The position numbers were made by a program, and so were the translations under genes. From Streptomyces tsukubensis (lineage in GTDB: Bacteria > Actinomycetota > Actinomycetes > Streptomycetales > Streptomycetaceae), in contig NZ_CP020700.1 in the NCBI RefSeq assembly GCF_003932715.1, positions 1,378,001-1,442,000 of the forward strand: 64,000 bases of DNA. Direction: 5' to 3'. The notes below the pieces were generated by a model that did not search any database, was not told the DNA's origin, and saw only the letters and a list, made by a program, of their open reading frames with translations. Of the stretch, positions 17,366 to 25,533 are shown piece after piece. Position 1 is the stretch's first letter. Every line of letters starts with the position of its first letter.

Positions 17366-18232
17366 GTGACAGAACGACCCGCCCGAAAGTCACCGATGCT
17401 CTACGAGGCCCGTGTGGTGCACACCGAACGGCTCACCCCGCATATGGTCCGGCTCGTCTTCGGCGGCGAGGGCCTGGCCGGGTTCCGTACGGACGGTTCC
17501 ACCGACAGCTATGTGAAGCTGGTCTTCCCGGCGGCGGGCGTGTCCTATCCGGAGCCGTGGGACATCGACCGGATCAAGGCCGAGTTCCCGCGGGAGCAGT
17601 GGCCGTCCAACCGGACGTACACGGTACGGGCCTGGGATGCCACGGCGGGCGAGCTGACCGTCGACTTCGTCGTCCACGGCGACGAGGGTCTGGCGGGCCC
17701 GTGGGCGGCGGGCGCCCGGATCGGCGACCCGATCAGGATCCTCGGCCCCGGCGGTGGCTACGCCCCCGACCCGGCCGCCGACTGGCATCTGCTGGCCGGT
17801 GACGAGAGCGCGCTGCCCGCGATCGCGGCAGCGCTGGAGCAGATGCCGGAGGGCACGATCGTCCATGCCTTCGTGGAGGTCGAGGGCCCGGCGGAGGAGC
17901 AGAAGATCGTCACTCCGGACGGGGTCGCCGTGCACTGGCTGCACCGCGGCTCCCGGCCGGTGGGCGAGGCGCTGGTCGAGGCCGTCACCGGGCTCGACTT
18001 CCCCGAAGGCCGGGTCTGCGCCTTCGTCCACGGCGAGGCGGCCTGTGTGAAGGAGCTCCGCCGCCATCTGCGCCTGGAGCGCGGGATCCCGCGCGAGCAG
18101 CTGTCGATCTCCGGCTACTGGCGTCTCGGCCAGTCCGACGAGGCGTGGCGCGCGGTGAAGCGCGAATGGAACGACCAGGTGGAACGCGAGCAGGAGCCCC
18201 CGACCTCGGGCCCGGAGCCGCGCGCGGCGTAG
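17366..18232 (+). CDS. Siderophore-interacting protein (FAD-linked ferric-siderophore reductase)
   Basis: A 288-residue member of the SIP/ViuB family. The FAD-binding barrel contains the R-x-Y-[ST] motif in NRTYTVRAWD. The NAD(P)H-type domain begins at WHLLAGDESALPAIAAALEQ and ends in SISGYWRLGQSDEAWRAVKR, the family's C-terminal hallmark. The enzyme reduces ferric siderophores in the cytoplasm to release iron. The start GTG 17366 has AGGGAGA at 17353-17359; the preceding frame is not coding. The iron box just upstream indicates iron-dependent repression. The gene stands alone, and a MITE begins 17 bp after its stop. Confidence 0.92.
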   Translation: MTERPARKSPMLYEARVVHTERLTPHMVRLVFGGEGLAGFRTDGSTDSYVKLVFPAAGVSYPEPWDIDRIKAEFPREQWPSNRTYTVRAWDATAGELTVDFVVHGDEGLAGPWAAGARIGDPIRILGPGGGYAPDPAADWHLLAGDESALPAIAAALEQMPEGTIVHAFVEVEGPAEEQKIVTPDGVAVHWLHRGSRPVGEALVEAVTGLDFPEGRVCAFVHGEAACVKELRRHLRLERGIPREQLSISGYWRLGQSDEAWRAVKREWNDQVEREQEPPTSGPEPRAA

Positions 18233-18248
18233 CCCCGGGGCCCGGGAA

Positions 18249-18441
18249 CTAGGGAGTTTCTTTCGGATCAGGCCGGATCAGTGAGCGGGGTCTGGTGCCG
18301 TGGATCGCAAGGCGGAGGATGGAGTCCACGCGGAGCGTAGGCGACTGACGACAACGCGGCGAGGCGCGGTGGCTGGGGGCACCCCCAGCGGTAGCTGGGG
18401 GAGGCACGCGAGCCCGGCAAGATCCGAAAGAGACGACCTAG
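18249..18441. mobile_element. MITE-like element with CTAG ends
   Basis: A ~193-bp segment whose ends form inverted repeats. The left end starts CTAGGGAGTTTCTTTCGGAT and the reverse complement of the right end reads CTAGGTCGTCTCTTTCGGAT; 18 of the first 21 positions match. Both ends carry CTAG. Inside, near 18370-18405, CTGGGGG and CCCCCAG words form alternative hairpins. There is no coding capacity, so it needs a transposase in trans. I recall similar hairpin-rich units being repeated in Streptomyces chromosomes but could not check. The right-hand CTAG is interrupted by the IS described next. Confidence 0.7.
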
Positions 18442-18442
18442 G

Positions 18443-19524
18443 TGTATTGACCACGAGTGTTGTTAACGGTTCCGGGTCTTGATCATGGCGAAGACCTCCG
18501 GTGTGGTGGAGGTGTCTAGGCTCCACACCGCACACGGAGGTCTTCGTGTCCCACCGTAATGCCCGGCTGACCGTTCACGGCAGGCGGATCCTGGTCGAGC
18601 GTGTTCTCGCGGGCCGTCCGGTCGCGCATGTGGCGGCCGAGATGGGCATCTCCCGGCCGACCGCGCACAAGTGGGTCCGCCGGTGGCGGGCCGAGGGCGA
18701 CGCGGGTCTTCTCGACCGCTCCAGCCGCCCGCGCACGACTCCGCACCGCACCCCGGCCGTGACGGAAGACGAAGTGTGCCGGCTGCGGACCGAACGCAAG
18801 CTCGGCCCAGCCCGCATCGGGCCGATCCTGGGCCTGCCCGCCTCGACCGTGCACCGGATCCTGGTCCGCCACGGTCTCAACCGGCTCGCCTGGCTCGACC
18901 GCCCCACCGGCGAACCGGTAAGACGCTACGAACGCGCCCGCCCGGGCGAACTGGTCCACGTCGACATCAAGAAACTGGGCAACATCCCCGACGGCGGCGG
19001 CTGGCGAACCGTGGGCAGAGCCGCCGGCGAAGCACACCGCCAGGCAACCACCGATGCCCGCAAAAGCAGCAAACCGGTGATCGGCTACTCGTTCGTCCAC
19101 TCCGCCGTCGACGACCACTCCCGCCTGGCCTACAGCGAGGTCCTGCCCGACGAACGCCAGCACACCGCCGCAGGCTTCTGGCAACGCGCGAACGCGTTCT
19201 TCACCGCCCACGGCATCACCGTCCAGCGGGTCCTCACCGACAACGGCTCCTGCTACAAAGCCCGGCTGTTCACCCGGACCCTGGCCGCCACCGGCATCAC
19301 CCACAAGAAGATCCGGCCCTACCGGCCACAGACCAACGGCAAGGTCGAACGCTTCAACCGCACCCTCCTGGACGAATGGGCCTACCAGCGGCCCTACCAC
19401 TCGAACGACGAGCGGACCCGGGCCCTGGCAGACTTCCTCCACACCTACAACCACCACCGCAGCCACACCGCCCTCGGCGGACACCCACCCATCAGCCGCG
19501 TTAACAACCCTGCGGGTCAATACA
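18443..19524 (+). mobile_element. IS481-family insertion sequence, complete
   Basis: A 1,082-bp element bounded by TGTATTGACC (18443-18452) and GGTCAATACA (19515-19524). These are perfect 10-bp terminal inverted repeats that continue imperfectly inward (GTTGTTAACG on the left, CGTTAACAAC on the right). It is flanked by a 6-bp duplication CCTAGG (18437-18442 and 19525-19530); IS481-type elements are known to favour NCTAGN targets. It carries a single intact transposase gene. The insertion target is the terminal CTAG of the MITE, so the IS arrived after the MITE. Confidence 0.88.
18489..18546 (+). promoter_or_regulatory. Hairpin sequestering the transposase ribosome-binding site
   Basis: CGAAGACCTCCG (18489-18500) pairs perfectly with CGGAGGTCTTCG (18535-18546). 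Inside it TGGAG/CTCCA and TGTG/CACA extend the stem with small bulges. The 3' arm contains the GGAGG ribosome site (18536-18540) and the first base of the GTG start. RNA read in from outside the IS would fold and hide the start, a known protection strategy in several IS families. Confidence 0.6.
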
Positions 19525-19529
19525 CCTAG
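18546..19529 (+). CDS. IS481-family transposase
   Basis: A 327-residue DDE transposase. The N-terminal HTH is AEMGISRPTAHKWVRRWRAE, followed by a second HTH (LGLPASTVHRILVRHGLNRL). The integrase core begins at GELVHVDIKKLG (first Asp), has VLTDNGSCY (second Asp) and ends with the Glu in YRPQTNGKVERFNRTLLDEW. The start is GTG 18546 with GGAGG five bases earlier. The frame is intact and all catalytic residues are present, so it is probably active. Its TAG stop (19527-19529) lies in the flanking CCTAGG target duplication, not in the IS itself. Confidence 0.93.
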   Translation: MSHRNARLTVHGRRILVERVLAGRPVAHVAAEMGISRPTAHKWVRRWRAEGDAGLLDRSSRPRTTPHRTPAVTEDEVCRLRTERKLGPARIGPILGLPASTVHRILVRHGLNRLAWLDRPTGEPVRRYERARPGELVHVDIKKLGNIPDGGGWRTVGRAAGEAHRQATTDARKSSKPVIGYSFVHSAVDDHSRLAYSEVLPDERQHTAAGFWQRANAFFTAHGITVQRVLTDNGSCYKARLFTRTLAATGITHKKIRPYRPQTNGKVERFNRTLLDEWAYQRPYHSNDERTRALADFLHTYNHHRSHTALGGHPPISRVNNPAGQYT

Positions 19530-19601
19530 GCCGTCCGTAGGAGGACGGACCCGTCTCCGGTCCCTGGGACCGGGGGCCGGCCGTCTGTCACCGTGGATGC
19601 C

Positions 19602-20105
19602 ATGAGCGACCACACCACCGACAGCAGCGTCCAGTCGGCCTGGCCCGCCCGGCTCGCATCCGTGGGCGCCGTGCGCTTCGCCCGGCCCACCGCCGCGTAC
19701 GACGAGGTCGTCGCCTTCTACGGCGACGGCCTCGGCCTCCCCGTGATCGCCGAGTGGCGGGACCACGAGGGCTACGACGGCGTGGTGTTCGGACTCCCGG
19801 GGACCGGGGTCCAACTGGAGATCACCCAGCACGGCACTCCCCCTGGGCCCGGCGGCCCGGGAGGGACCCCCACGCCGTGGATCCCCGCGCCGCACCCGGA
19901 GAACCAGCTCGTCCTCTATCTGGACGGCGCCGCGGCGCGGGACGAGGCCGCAGCCGGGCTGAGGGCCCGGGGCCATGTGCCGGTTCCCCCGGCGAACCCG
20001 TATTGGGCCCGCTACGGCGCCGTGCTCTTCGAGGACCCCGACGGGTGGCTCGTAGTTCTGGCGCCCTGGGTGTACGGCCGGAACCCGCCGGGGCCCACCG
20101 GATGA
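19602..20105 (+). CDS. VOC-superfamily (glyoxalase/bleomycin-resistance-like) protein
   Basis: A 167-residue protein with two VOC beta-alpha-beta-beta-beta units. The first spans VGAVRFARPTAAYDEVVAFYGDGLGLPV to TGVQLEITQH, and the second NQLVLYLDGAA to YGAVLFEDPDGWLVVLAPW. The ending EDPDGWxVVL is the usual second metal-ligand strand with its Glu/Asp. Members include metal-dependent isomerases, dioxygenases and antibiotic-binding proteins, so function is open. ATG 19602 is chosen; GTG 19593 in frame would add three residues. It stops 2 bp from the end of the convergent MerR gene. Confidence 0.82.
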   Translation: MSDHTTDSSVQSAWPARLASVGAVRFARPTAAYDEVVAFYGDGLGLPVIAEWRDHEGYDGVVFGLPGTGVQLEITQHGTPPGPGGPGGTPTPWIPAPHPENQLVLYLDGAAARDEAAAGLRARGHVPVPPANPYWARYGAVLFEDPDGWLVVLAPWVYGRNPPGPTG

Positions 20106-20107
20106 CC

Positions 20108-20905
<798 letters not shown>

Positions 20906-21090
20906 ACCCGTTCACCGCCGTCTCACCCGTGATCTTGTCGGCTCATCATAGATAGCGGCACTCTCCGGTAGCGCCGGACCGCACTGTCCGCAGGCCCGGA
21001 CGGCCCCGGCCGTCGGTTCCGCGCCGACCCGCGCCTTCTGAATCGGCCGAAATCCGGCCCGCCCGGCGCCGTAGCTGGTAGGGACGGCAC

Positions 21091-22455
21091 ATGTCCGTCT
21101 CCGTCATGCTCTTCACCTCCGATCTGCGGGTGCACGATCAGCCCGCACTCGCCGCCGCCGTCCGCGAAGCCGATGAGGTGGTGCCCCTGTTCGTCCGCGA
21201 TCCGGGGATCCACCGGGCCGGTTTCGACGCGCCCAACCGCCGTGCCTTCCTCGCCGACTGCCTCGCCTCACTCGACGACGGGCTGCGCGGGCGCGGCGGC
21301 CGGCTGGTGGTCCGCTCCGGTGACGTCGTCGCCGCGGTGGGCCGGATCGTCACCGAGACCGGGGCGCGGTCGGTGCACCTCGCCGCCGGAGTCAGCGGGT
21401 ACGCGGCCGGCCGGGAGAAGGCCCTGGAGGCCGCGCTGGCCCCGCTGGGCTGTGTGCTGCGGGTCCACGACGGTGTGGTCACCGCTCTGCCGCCGGGCGG
21501 GGTGACCCCCGCGAACCGCGACCACTTCGCCGTCTTCACCCCCTACTTCCGCCGCTGGGCGGCGGCCGGGATCCGTCCCGTGGTCACCGCACCCCGCCGG
21601 ATCGCGGTCCCGGACGTGCCGGGCGAGCCGCTGCCCGCCCGCGCCGAGGTCACCGGGGTGTCGCCCGGACTCGCCACCGGCGGCGAGGAGGAGGGGCGGC
21701 GGCGGGTGAAGAGCTGGCTGGCCAGGACCGGTTCCGGAGTGGACGCGTACGAGGAACGCCATGACGATCTGGCGGGCGACGCGACCTCCCGGCTCTCCCC
21801 GCACCTCCACTTCGGCAGCCTCTCCGCGGCCGAACTGGTGCGGCGGGCCGGGGACCGCGGCGGAGCCGGGGCCGAGGCCTTCGTCCGCCAACTGGCCTGG
21901 CGGGACTTCCACCACCAGGTGCTGGCGGCCCGTCCGGACGCCGCCCGGGCCGACTACCGGACCCGCGGCGACCGCTGGCGCGACGACGAGAAGGAGATCA
22001 CCGCATGGCGGGAGGGCCGCACCGGCTGCCCCGTCGTGGACGCGGGCATGCGCCAGCTCCGGCACGAGGGCTGGATGCACAACCGGGCCCGGCTGCTGAC
22101 GGCGAGCTATCTCGCCAAGACCCTGTACGCGGACTGGCGGACGGGCGCCGCCCACTTCCTGAGCCTGCTGGTCGACGGGGACCTGGCGAACAACCAGCTC
22201 AACTGGCAGTGGGTGGCGGGCACCGGCACGGACACCCGCCCGAACCGGATCCTCAACCCCCTGGCCCAGGCCCGCCGTTTCGACCCCGACGGCTCGTACG
22301 TCCGCCGCTGGGTCCCCGAGCTCGCCTCCGTCCCGGGACCCGCGGTCCACGACCCCGCGCCGGAGGACCGTGCCCGTCTCGGCTATCCGGCTCCCCTGGT
22401 CGATCTGGGCGAGGCCAGGGACCGCTTCAGCCGGGCACGTGGCCTCGACACCTGA
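21091..22455 (+). CDS. phr: Deoxyribodipyrimidine (CPD) photolyase
   Basis: A 454-residue class I photolyase that uses FAD and blue light to split cyclobutane pyrimidine dimers. The N-terminal antenna domain starts VMLFTSDLRVHDQPALAAAV. The catalytic FAD domain has MRQLRHEGWMHNRARLLTAS, DWRTGAAHFLSLLVDGDLAN, and NQLNWQWVAGTGTDTRPNRI with the electron-transfer Trp residues. The ATG at 21091 follows GGGACGG. Length and motifs are normal. It is divergent from a MerR regulator and converges on helY, from which a long hairpin separates it. Confidence 0.95.
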   Translation: MSVSVMLFTSDLRVHDQPALAAAVREADEVVPLFVRDPGIHRAGFDAPNRRAFLADCLASLDDGLRGRGGRLVVRSGDVVAAVGRIVTETGARSVHLAAGVSGYAAGREKALEAALAPLGCVLRVHDGVVTALPPGGVTPANRDHFAVFTPYFRRWAAAGIRPVVTAPRRIAVPDVPGEPLPARAEVTGVSPGLATGGEEEGRRRVKSWLARTGSGVDAYEERHDDLAGDATSRLSPHLHFGSLSAAELVRRAGDRGGAGAEAFVRQLAWRDFHHQVLAARPDAARADYRTRGDRWRDDEKEITAWREGRTGCPVVDAGMRQLRHEGWMHNRARLLTASYLAKTLYADWRTGAAHFLSLLVDGDLANNQLNWQWVAGTGTDTRPNRILNPLAQARRFDPDGSYVRRWVPELASVPGPAVHDPAPEDRARLGYPAPLVDLGEARDRFSRARGLDT

Positions 22456-22487
22456 CCCGGCACCCGGCGGCTCCCGTACCCGGGGAA

Positions 22488-22527
22488 CGCCCGTGGGCCG
22501 GTGACGTTCGTCACCGGCCCACGGGCG
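22488..22527. terminator. Bidirectional terminator between phr and helY
   Basis: A perfect 19-bp stem with a two-base loop: CGCCCGTGGGCCGGTGACG (22488-22506), TT, then its exact complement (22509-22527). It lies between the convergent 3' ends, 33 bp after the phr stop and 48 bp from the helY stop. Being symmetrical, it can serve both transcripts. Confidence 0.85.
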
Positions 22528-22574
22528 GACAGCCTGCCGTCCAGGCTGCGAGAAGAGCCGCGAGGAGAGGGGGC

Positions 22575-25403
22575 TCAGCCCACCGAGCTGTAGGCCACGA
22601 CTCCCCTCAGCACCGCGTCCACCGCCTTGCGGGCGTTCTTCGCGACCGTACTCCCCTCCCGGGGGGCGGCCGCCGCGATCTGCCCGAGGACGTCGATGAC
22701 CTGCTTCGTCCAGCGGACGAAGTCGCCCGCGGGCATCTCGGTCTCCCGCAGCACCTCGTCCAGGCTCTTGTCCGACGCCCACTGGTACGCGGCCCAGGCG
22801 AAACCGAGGTCGGGCTCGCGCTGGCCCACCCCCTCCGCCTGGTTGATCTTGAAGTCCTCCTCCAGGGCGTCCAGCTTCCCCCAGATCCGGACCATCTGGC
22901 CGAGGGCCGTCTTCGCCGCCCCGCCGGGGACCTTGGGGGCCACCGCGTCGTCGGACTGCCGCGACTCGTAGACCAGGGCGGAGACGCACGCCGCCAGTTC
23001 GGCCGGGGTCAGCCCCTCCCAGACACCGTCCCGCAGGCATTCGCTGGCCAGCAGGTCGAGCTCGCCGTAGAGCCGGGCGAGGCGGCGGCCGTGCGGGGTG
23101 ACCTCGTCGGCGCGGAGGTAGTCCAGCTCGGTCAGCAGGGCGACGATCCGGTCGAAGGTGCGGGCGATGGTGTTCGTCCGGCCTTCGATCCGCCGCTCCA
23201 GCTGACGGGTGTCCCGCAGCAGCCGGTGGTAGCGCTCCGCCCAGCGGGCATGGTCCTCGCGCTCCGAGCAGCCGTGGCACGGATGCGCCCGCAGCTCCGC
23301 CCGCAGCCGGGTGATGTCCCGGTCGTCCGCCGCGGCGGACCGCTGCTTGCGGTGCCGGTCGGGCACGATGTGCCCGGCCTTGGTGCGCAGCGCGGACGCC
23401 AGATCGCGCCGCGACTGCGGGGACCGCGGATTGAAGGACTTCGGGATCCGCATCCGCTCCAGCGGTTCGACGGGCACCGGGAAGTCCATCGACGCCAGCC
23501 GCTTGACCTGCCGCTCCGCCGTGAGGACCAGCGGACGGGGCCCGTCGTGGTGCTCGAAACCGCGGTGCCCGTTGGTCCGGCCGGCCGGAATACCGGGGTC
23601 GAGGACGAGCGCGAGACCGGCGAACTTGCCCGTCGGGACATGGATGACATCGCCCGGCTTCAGCTTCTCCAGGGAGACCGCCGCGGCCGCGCGCCGCTGG
23701 GCCGCGCCCTGCTTGGCCAGCTCGTTCTCCCGGTCCTTCAGCTCGCGGCGGAGCCGCGCGTACTCCTCGAAGTCACCGAGGTGGCAGGTCATGCCCTCGC
23801 GGTAACCCTCCAGGCCCGTCTCGTTCTTCTGGACCTGGCGGGAGATGCCGACGACCGAGCGGTCGGCCTGGAACTGCGCGAAGGAGGTCTCCAGCAGCTC
23901 GCGCGAGCGGTGCCGCCCGAACTGCTCGACCAGATTGACCGCCATGTTGTACGAGGGCCGGAAGCTGGAGCGCAGCGGATAGGTCCGGGTGCCGGCGAGC
24001 CCGGCGAGCGCGGCCGGGTCCATGGCCCGCTGCCAGAGGACCACCGCATGGCCTTCGACGTCGATACCGCGGCGCCCGGCCCGGCCGGTGAGCTGGGTGT
24101 ACTCACCGGGGGTGATGTCGGCGTGCTGTTCGCCGTTCCACTTGACGAGCTTCTCCAGGACGACGGAGCGCGCGGGCATATTGATGCCGAGCGCCAGGGT
24201 CTCGGTGGCGAAGACCGCCTTGACCAGTCCGCGGACGAACAGCTCCTCGACCACCTCCTTGAAGGTGGGCAGCATTCCGGCGTGGTGGGCGGCGATACCG
24301 CGCTCCAGGCCCTCCAGCCATTCGTAGTACCCGAGGACGTTGAGATCCTCGGTGGGGATCGCGGACGTCCGCTCCTCGACGATCTCCCGGACCCGGAGCC
24401 GGGCCGTGTCGTCGTTGAGCCTCAGGCCCGCGTAGAGGCACTGCTGGACGGCCGCTTCGCAGCCCGCGCGGCTGAAGATGAACGTGATCGCGGGCAGCAG
24501 GCCCTCGGCGTCGAGCCGCTCGATGACCTCGGGGCGGCCCGGCGTCCAGATCCGGGACCGGCTGCGCCGCTCCCGCTCCCGGTCGGCCTCGCGGACCATC
24601 TTGCCGCGGCGCCGGTCCCGGGGGTTGTACGAGCGCTGGTTCTCGGTCCGGGCCAGGCGGACCAGATCGGGATTGACCTCGCGGCGGCCGGTGCCGCGGC
24701 CGCCGTGGTCGCTCTCCTCCTCGAAGAGGTCGTACATCCGCCGTCCGGCCATCACGTGCTGCCAGAGCGGAACGGGCCGCTCCTCGGAGACGATGACCGC
24801 GGTGTCGCCGCGGACGGTGTCCAGCCAGTCGCCGAACTCCTCGGCGTTCGACACGGTGGCGCTCAGTGACACCAGGGTGACCGAATCGGGGAGGTGGATG
24901 ATCACCTCTTCCCAGACGGCGCCCCGGAAGCGGTCCGAGAGGTAGTGGACCTCGTCCATGACCACATAGCCGAGTCCGCGCAGCGACTGCGATCCCGCGT
25001 ACAGCATGTTCCGCAGCACCTCGGTGGTCATGACGACCACGGGCGCCTCGGAGTTGACGCTGTTGTCACCGGTGAGCAGGCCGACCTTGTCGGCGCCGTA
25101 CCGCTTGACGAGATCCGCGTACTTCTGGTTGGACAGGGCTTTGATCGGGGTGGTGTAGAAACACTTCCGGCCCTGCTGGAGGGCGAGGTGGACGGCGAAC
25201 TCGCCGACGATGGTCTTGCCGGAGCCGGTGGGCGCGGCCACGAGCACGCCCCGGCCGGCCTCCAGGGCCCGGCAGGCGTCGATCTGGAAGGGGTCCAGGT
25301 CGAACTCGTACATCTCGCGGAAGGGGGCCAGCGCGGTGGCCTGCTCCGCGGCCCGGACACGGGCGGCGGCATAGCGCTCGGCGGGAGAGAGATCTTCGGT
25401 CAT
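22575..25403 (-). CDS. helY: DEAD/DEAH-box RNA helicase of the Ski2/Mtr4 type (HelY)
   Basis: A 942-residue helicase. Motif I VAAPTGSGKT is at residues ~55-64, motif Ia TTPIKALSNQK, motif II DEVH at 150-153, and motif III VSLSATVSNAEEF. Motif VI is QLTGRAGRRG, preceded by TETLALGINMPARSVVLEKL. A ~350-residue Mtr4/Ski2-like C-terminal region follows, including the HPCHGCSERE motif and the final DSHCT-like helical domain. It is the actinobacterial HelY, presumed to unwind RNA, but its physiological role is little known. ATG 25403 was chosen; GTG 25436 in frame is possible and neither has a strong ribosome site. It is the last gene of the leftward pafBC-tat cluster. Confidence 0.93.
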   Translation of the reverse strand: MTEDLSPAERYAAARVRAAEQATALAPFREMYEFDLDPFQIDACRALEAGRGVLVAAPTGSGKTIVGEFAVHLALQQGRKCFYTTPIKALSNQKYADLVKRYGADKVGLLTGDNSVNSEAPVVVMTTEVLRNMLYAGSQSLRGLGYVVMDEVHYLSDRFRGAVWEEVIIHLPDSVTLVSLSATVSNAEEFGDWLDTVRGDTAVIVSEERPVPLWQHVMAGRRMYDLFEEESDHGGRGTGRREVNPDLVRLARTENQRSYNPRDRRRGKMVREADRERERRSRSRIWTPGRPEVIERLDAEGLLPAITFIFSRAGCEAAVQQCLYAGLRLNDDTARLRVREIVEERTSAIPTEDLNVLGYYEWLEGLERGIAAHHAGMLPTFKEVVEELFVRGLVKAVFATETLALGINMPARSVVLEKLVKWNGEQHADITPGEYTQLTGRAGRRGIDVEGHAVVLWQRAMDPAALAGLAGTRTYPLRSSFRPSYNMAVNLVEQFGRHRSRELLETSFAQFQADRSVVGISRQVQKNETGLEGYREGMTCHLGDFEEYARLRRELKDRENELAKQGAAQRRAAAAVSLEKLKPGDVIHVPTGKFAGLALVLDPGIPAGRTNGHRGFEHHDGPRPLVLTAERQVKRLASMDFPVPVEPLERMRIPKSFNPRSPQSRRDLASALRTKAGHIVPDRHRKQRSAAADDRDITRLRAELRAHPCHGCSEREDHARWAERYHRLLRDTRQLERRIEGRTNTIARTFDRIVALLTELDYLRADEVTPHGRRLARLYGELDLLASECLRDGVWEGLTPAELAACVSALVYESRQSDDAVAPKVPGGAAKTALGQMVRIWGKLDALEEDFKINQAEGVGQREPDLGFAWAAYQWASDKSLDEVLRETEMPAGDFVRWTKQVIDVLGQIAAAAPREGSTVAKNARKAVDAVLRGVVAYSSVG

Positions 25404-25533
25404 CTTGTTCACGAGCCTACCCGCCGGGTACGACACTCAGCCCGGCCTTATTGCATCGCCGCCGGGGAGAGCCGGGGATCCGCCGCGCGGCCCGCCTCCC
25501 CCGGCGGTTCCGGTACGGCGGGTGCTCCGCCGG

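Noticed and set aside
18278..18535. Short minus-strand frame across the MITE and IS left end
   Set aside because: It spans two unrelated mobile elements and has no family resemblance; repeats explain it better.
22005..24869. 954-codon open frame antisense to helY
   Set aside because: Low-complexity translation with no motif; the minus strand carries all helicase motifs in order.
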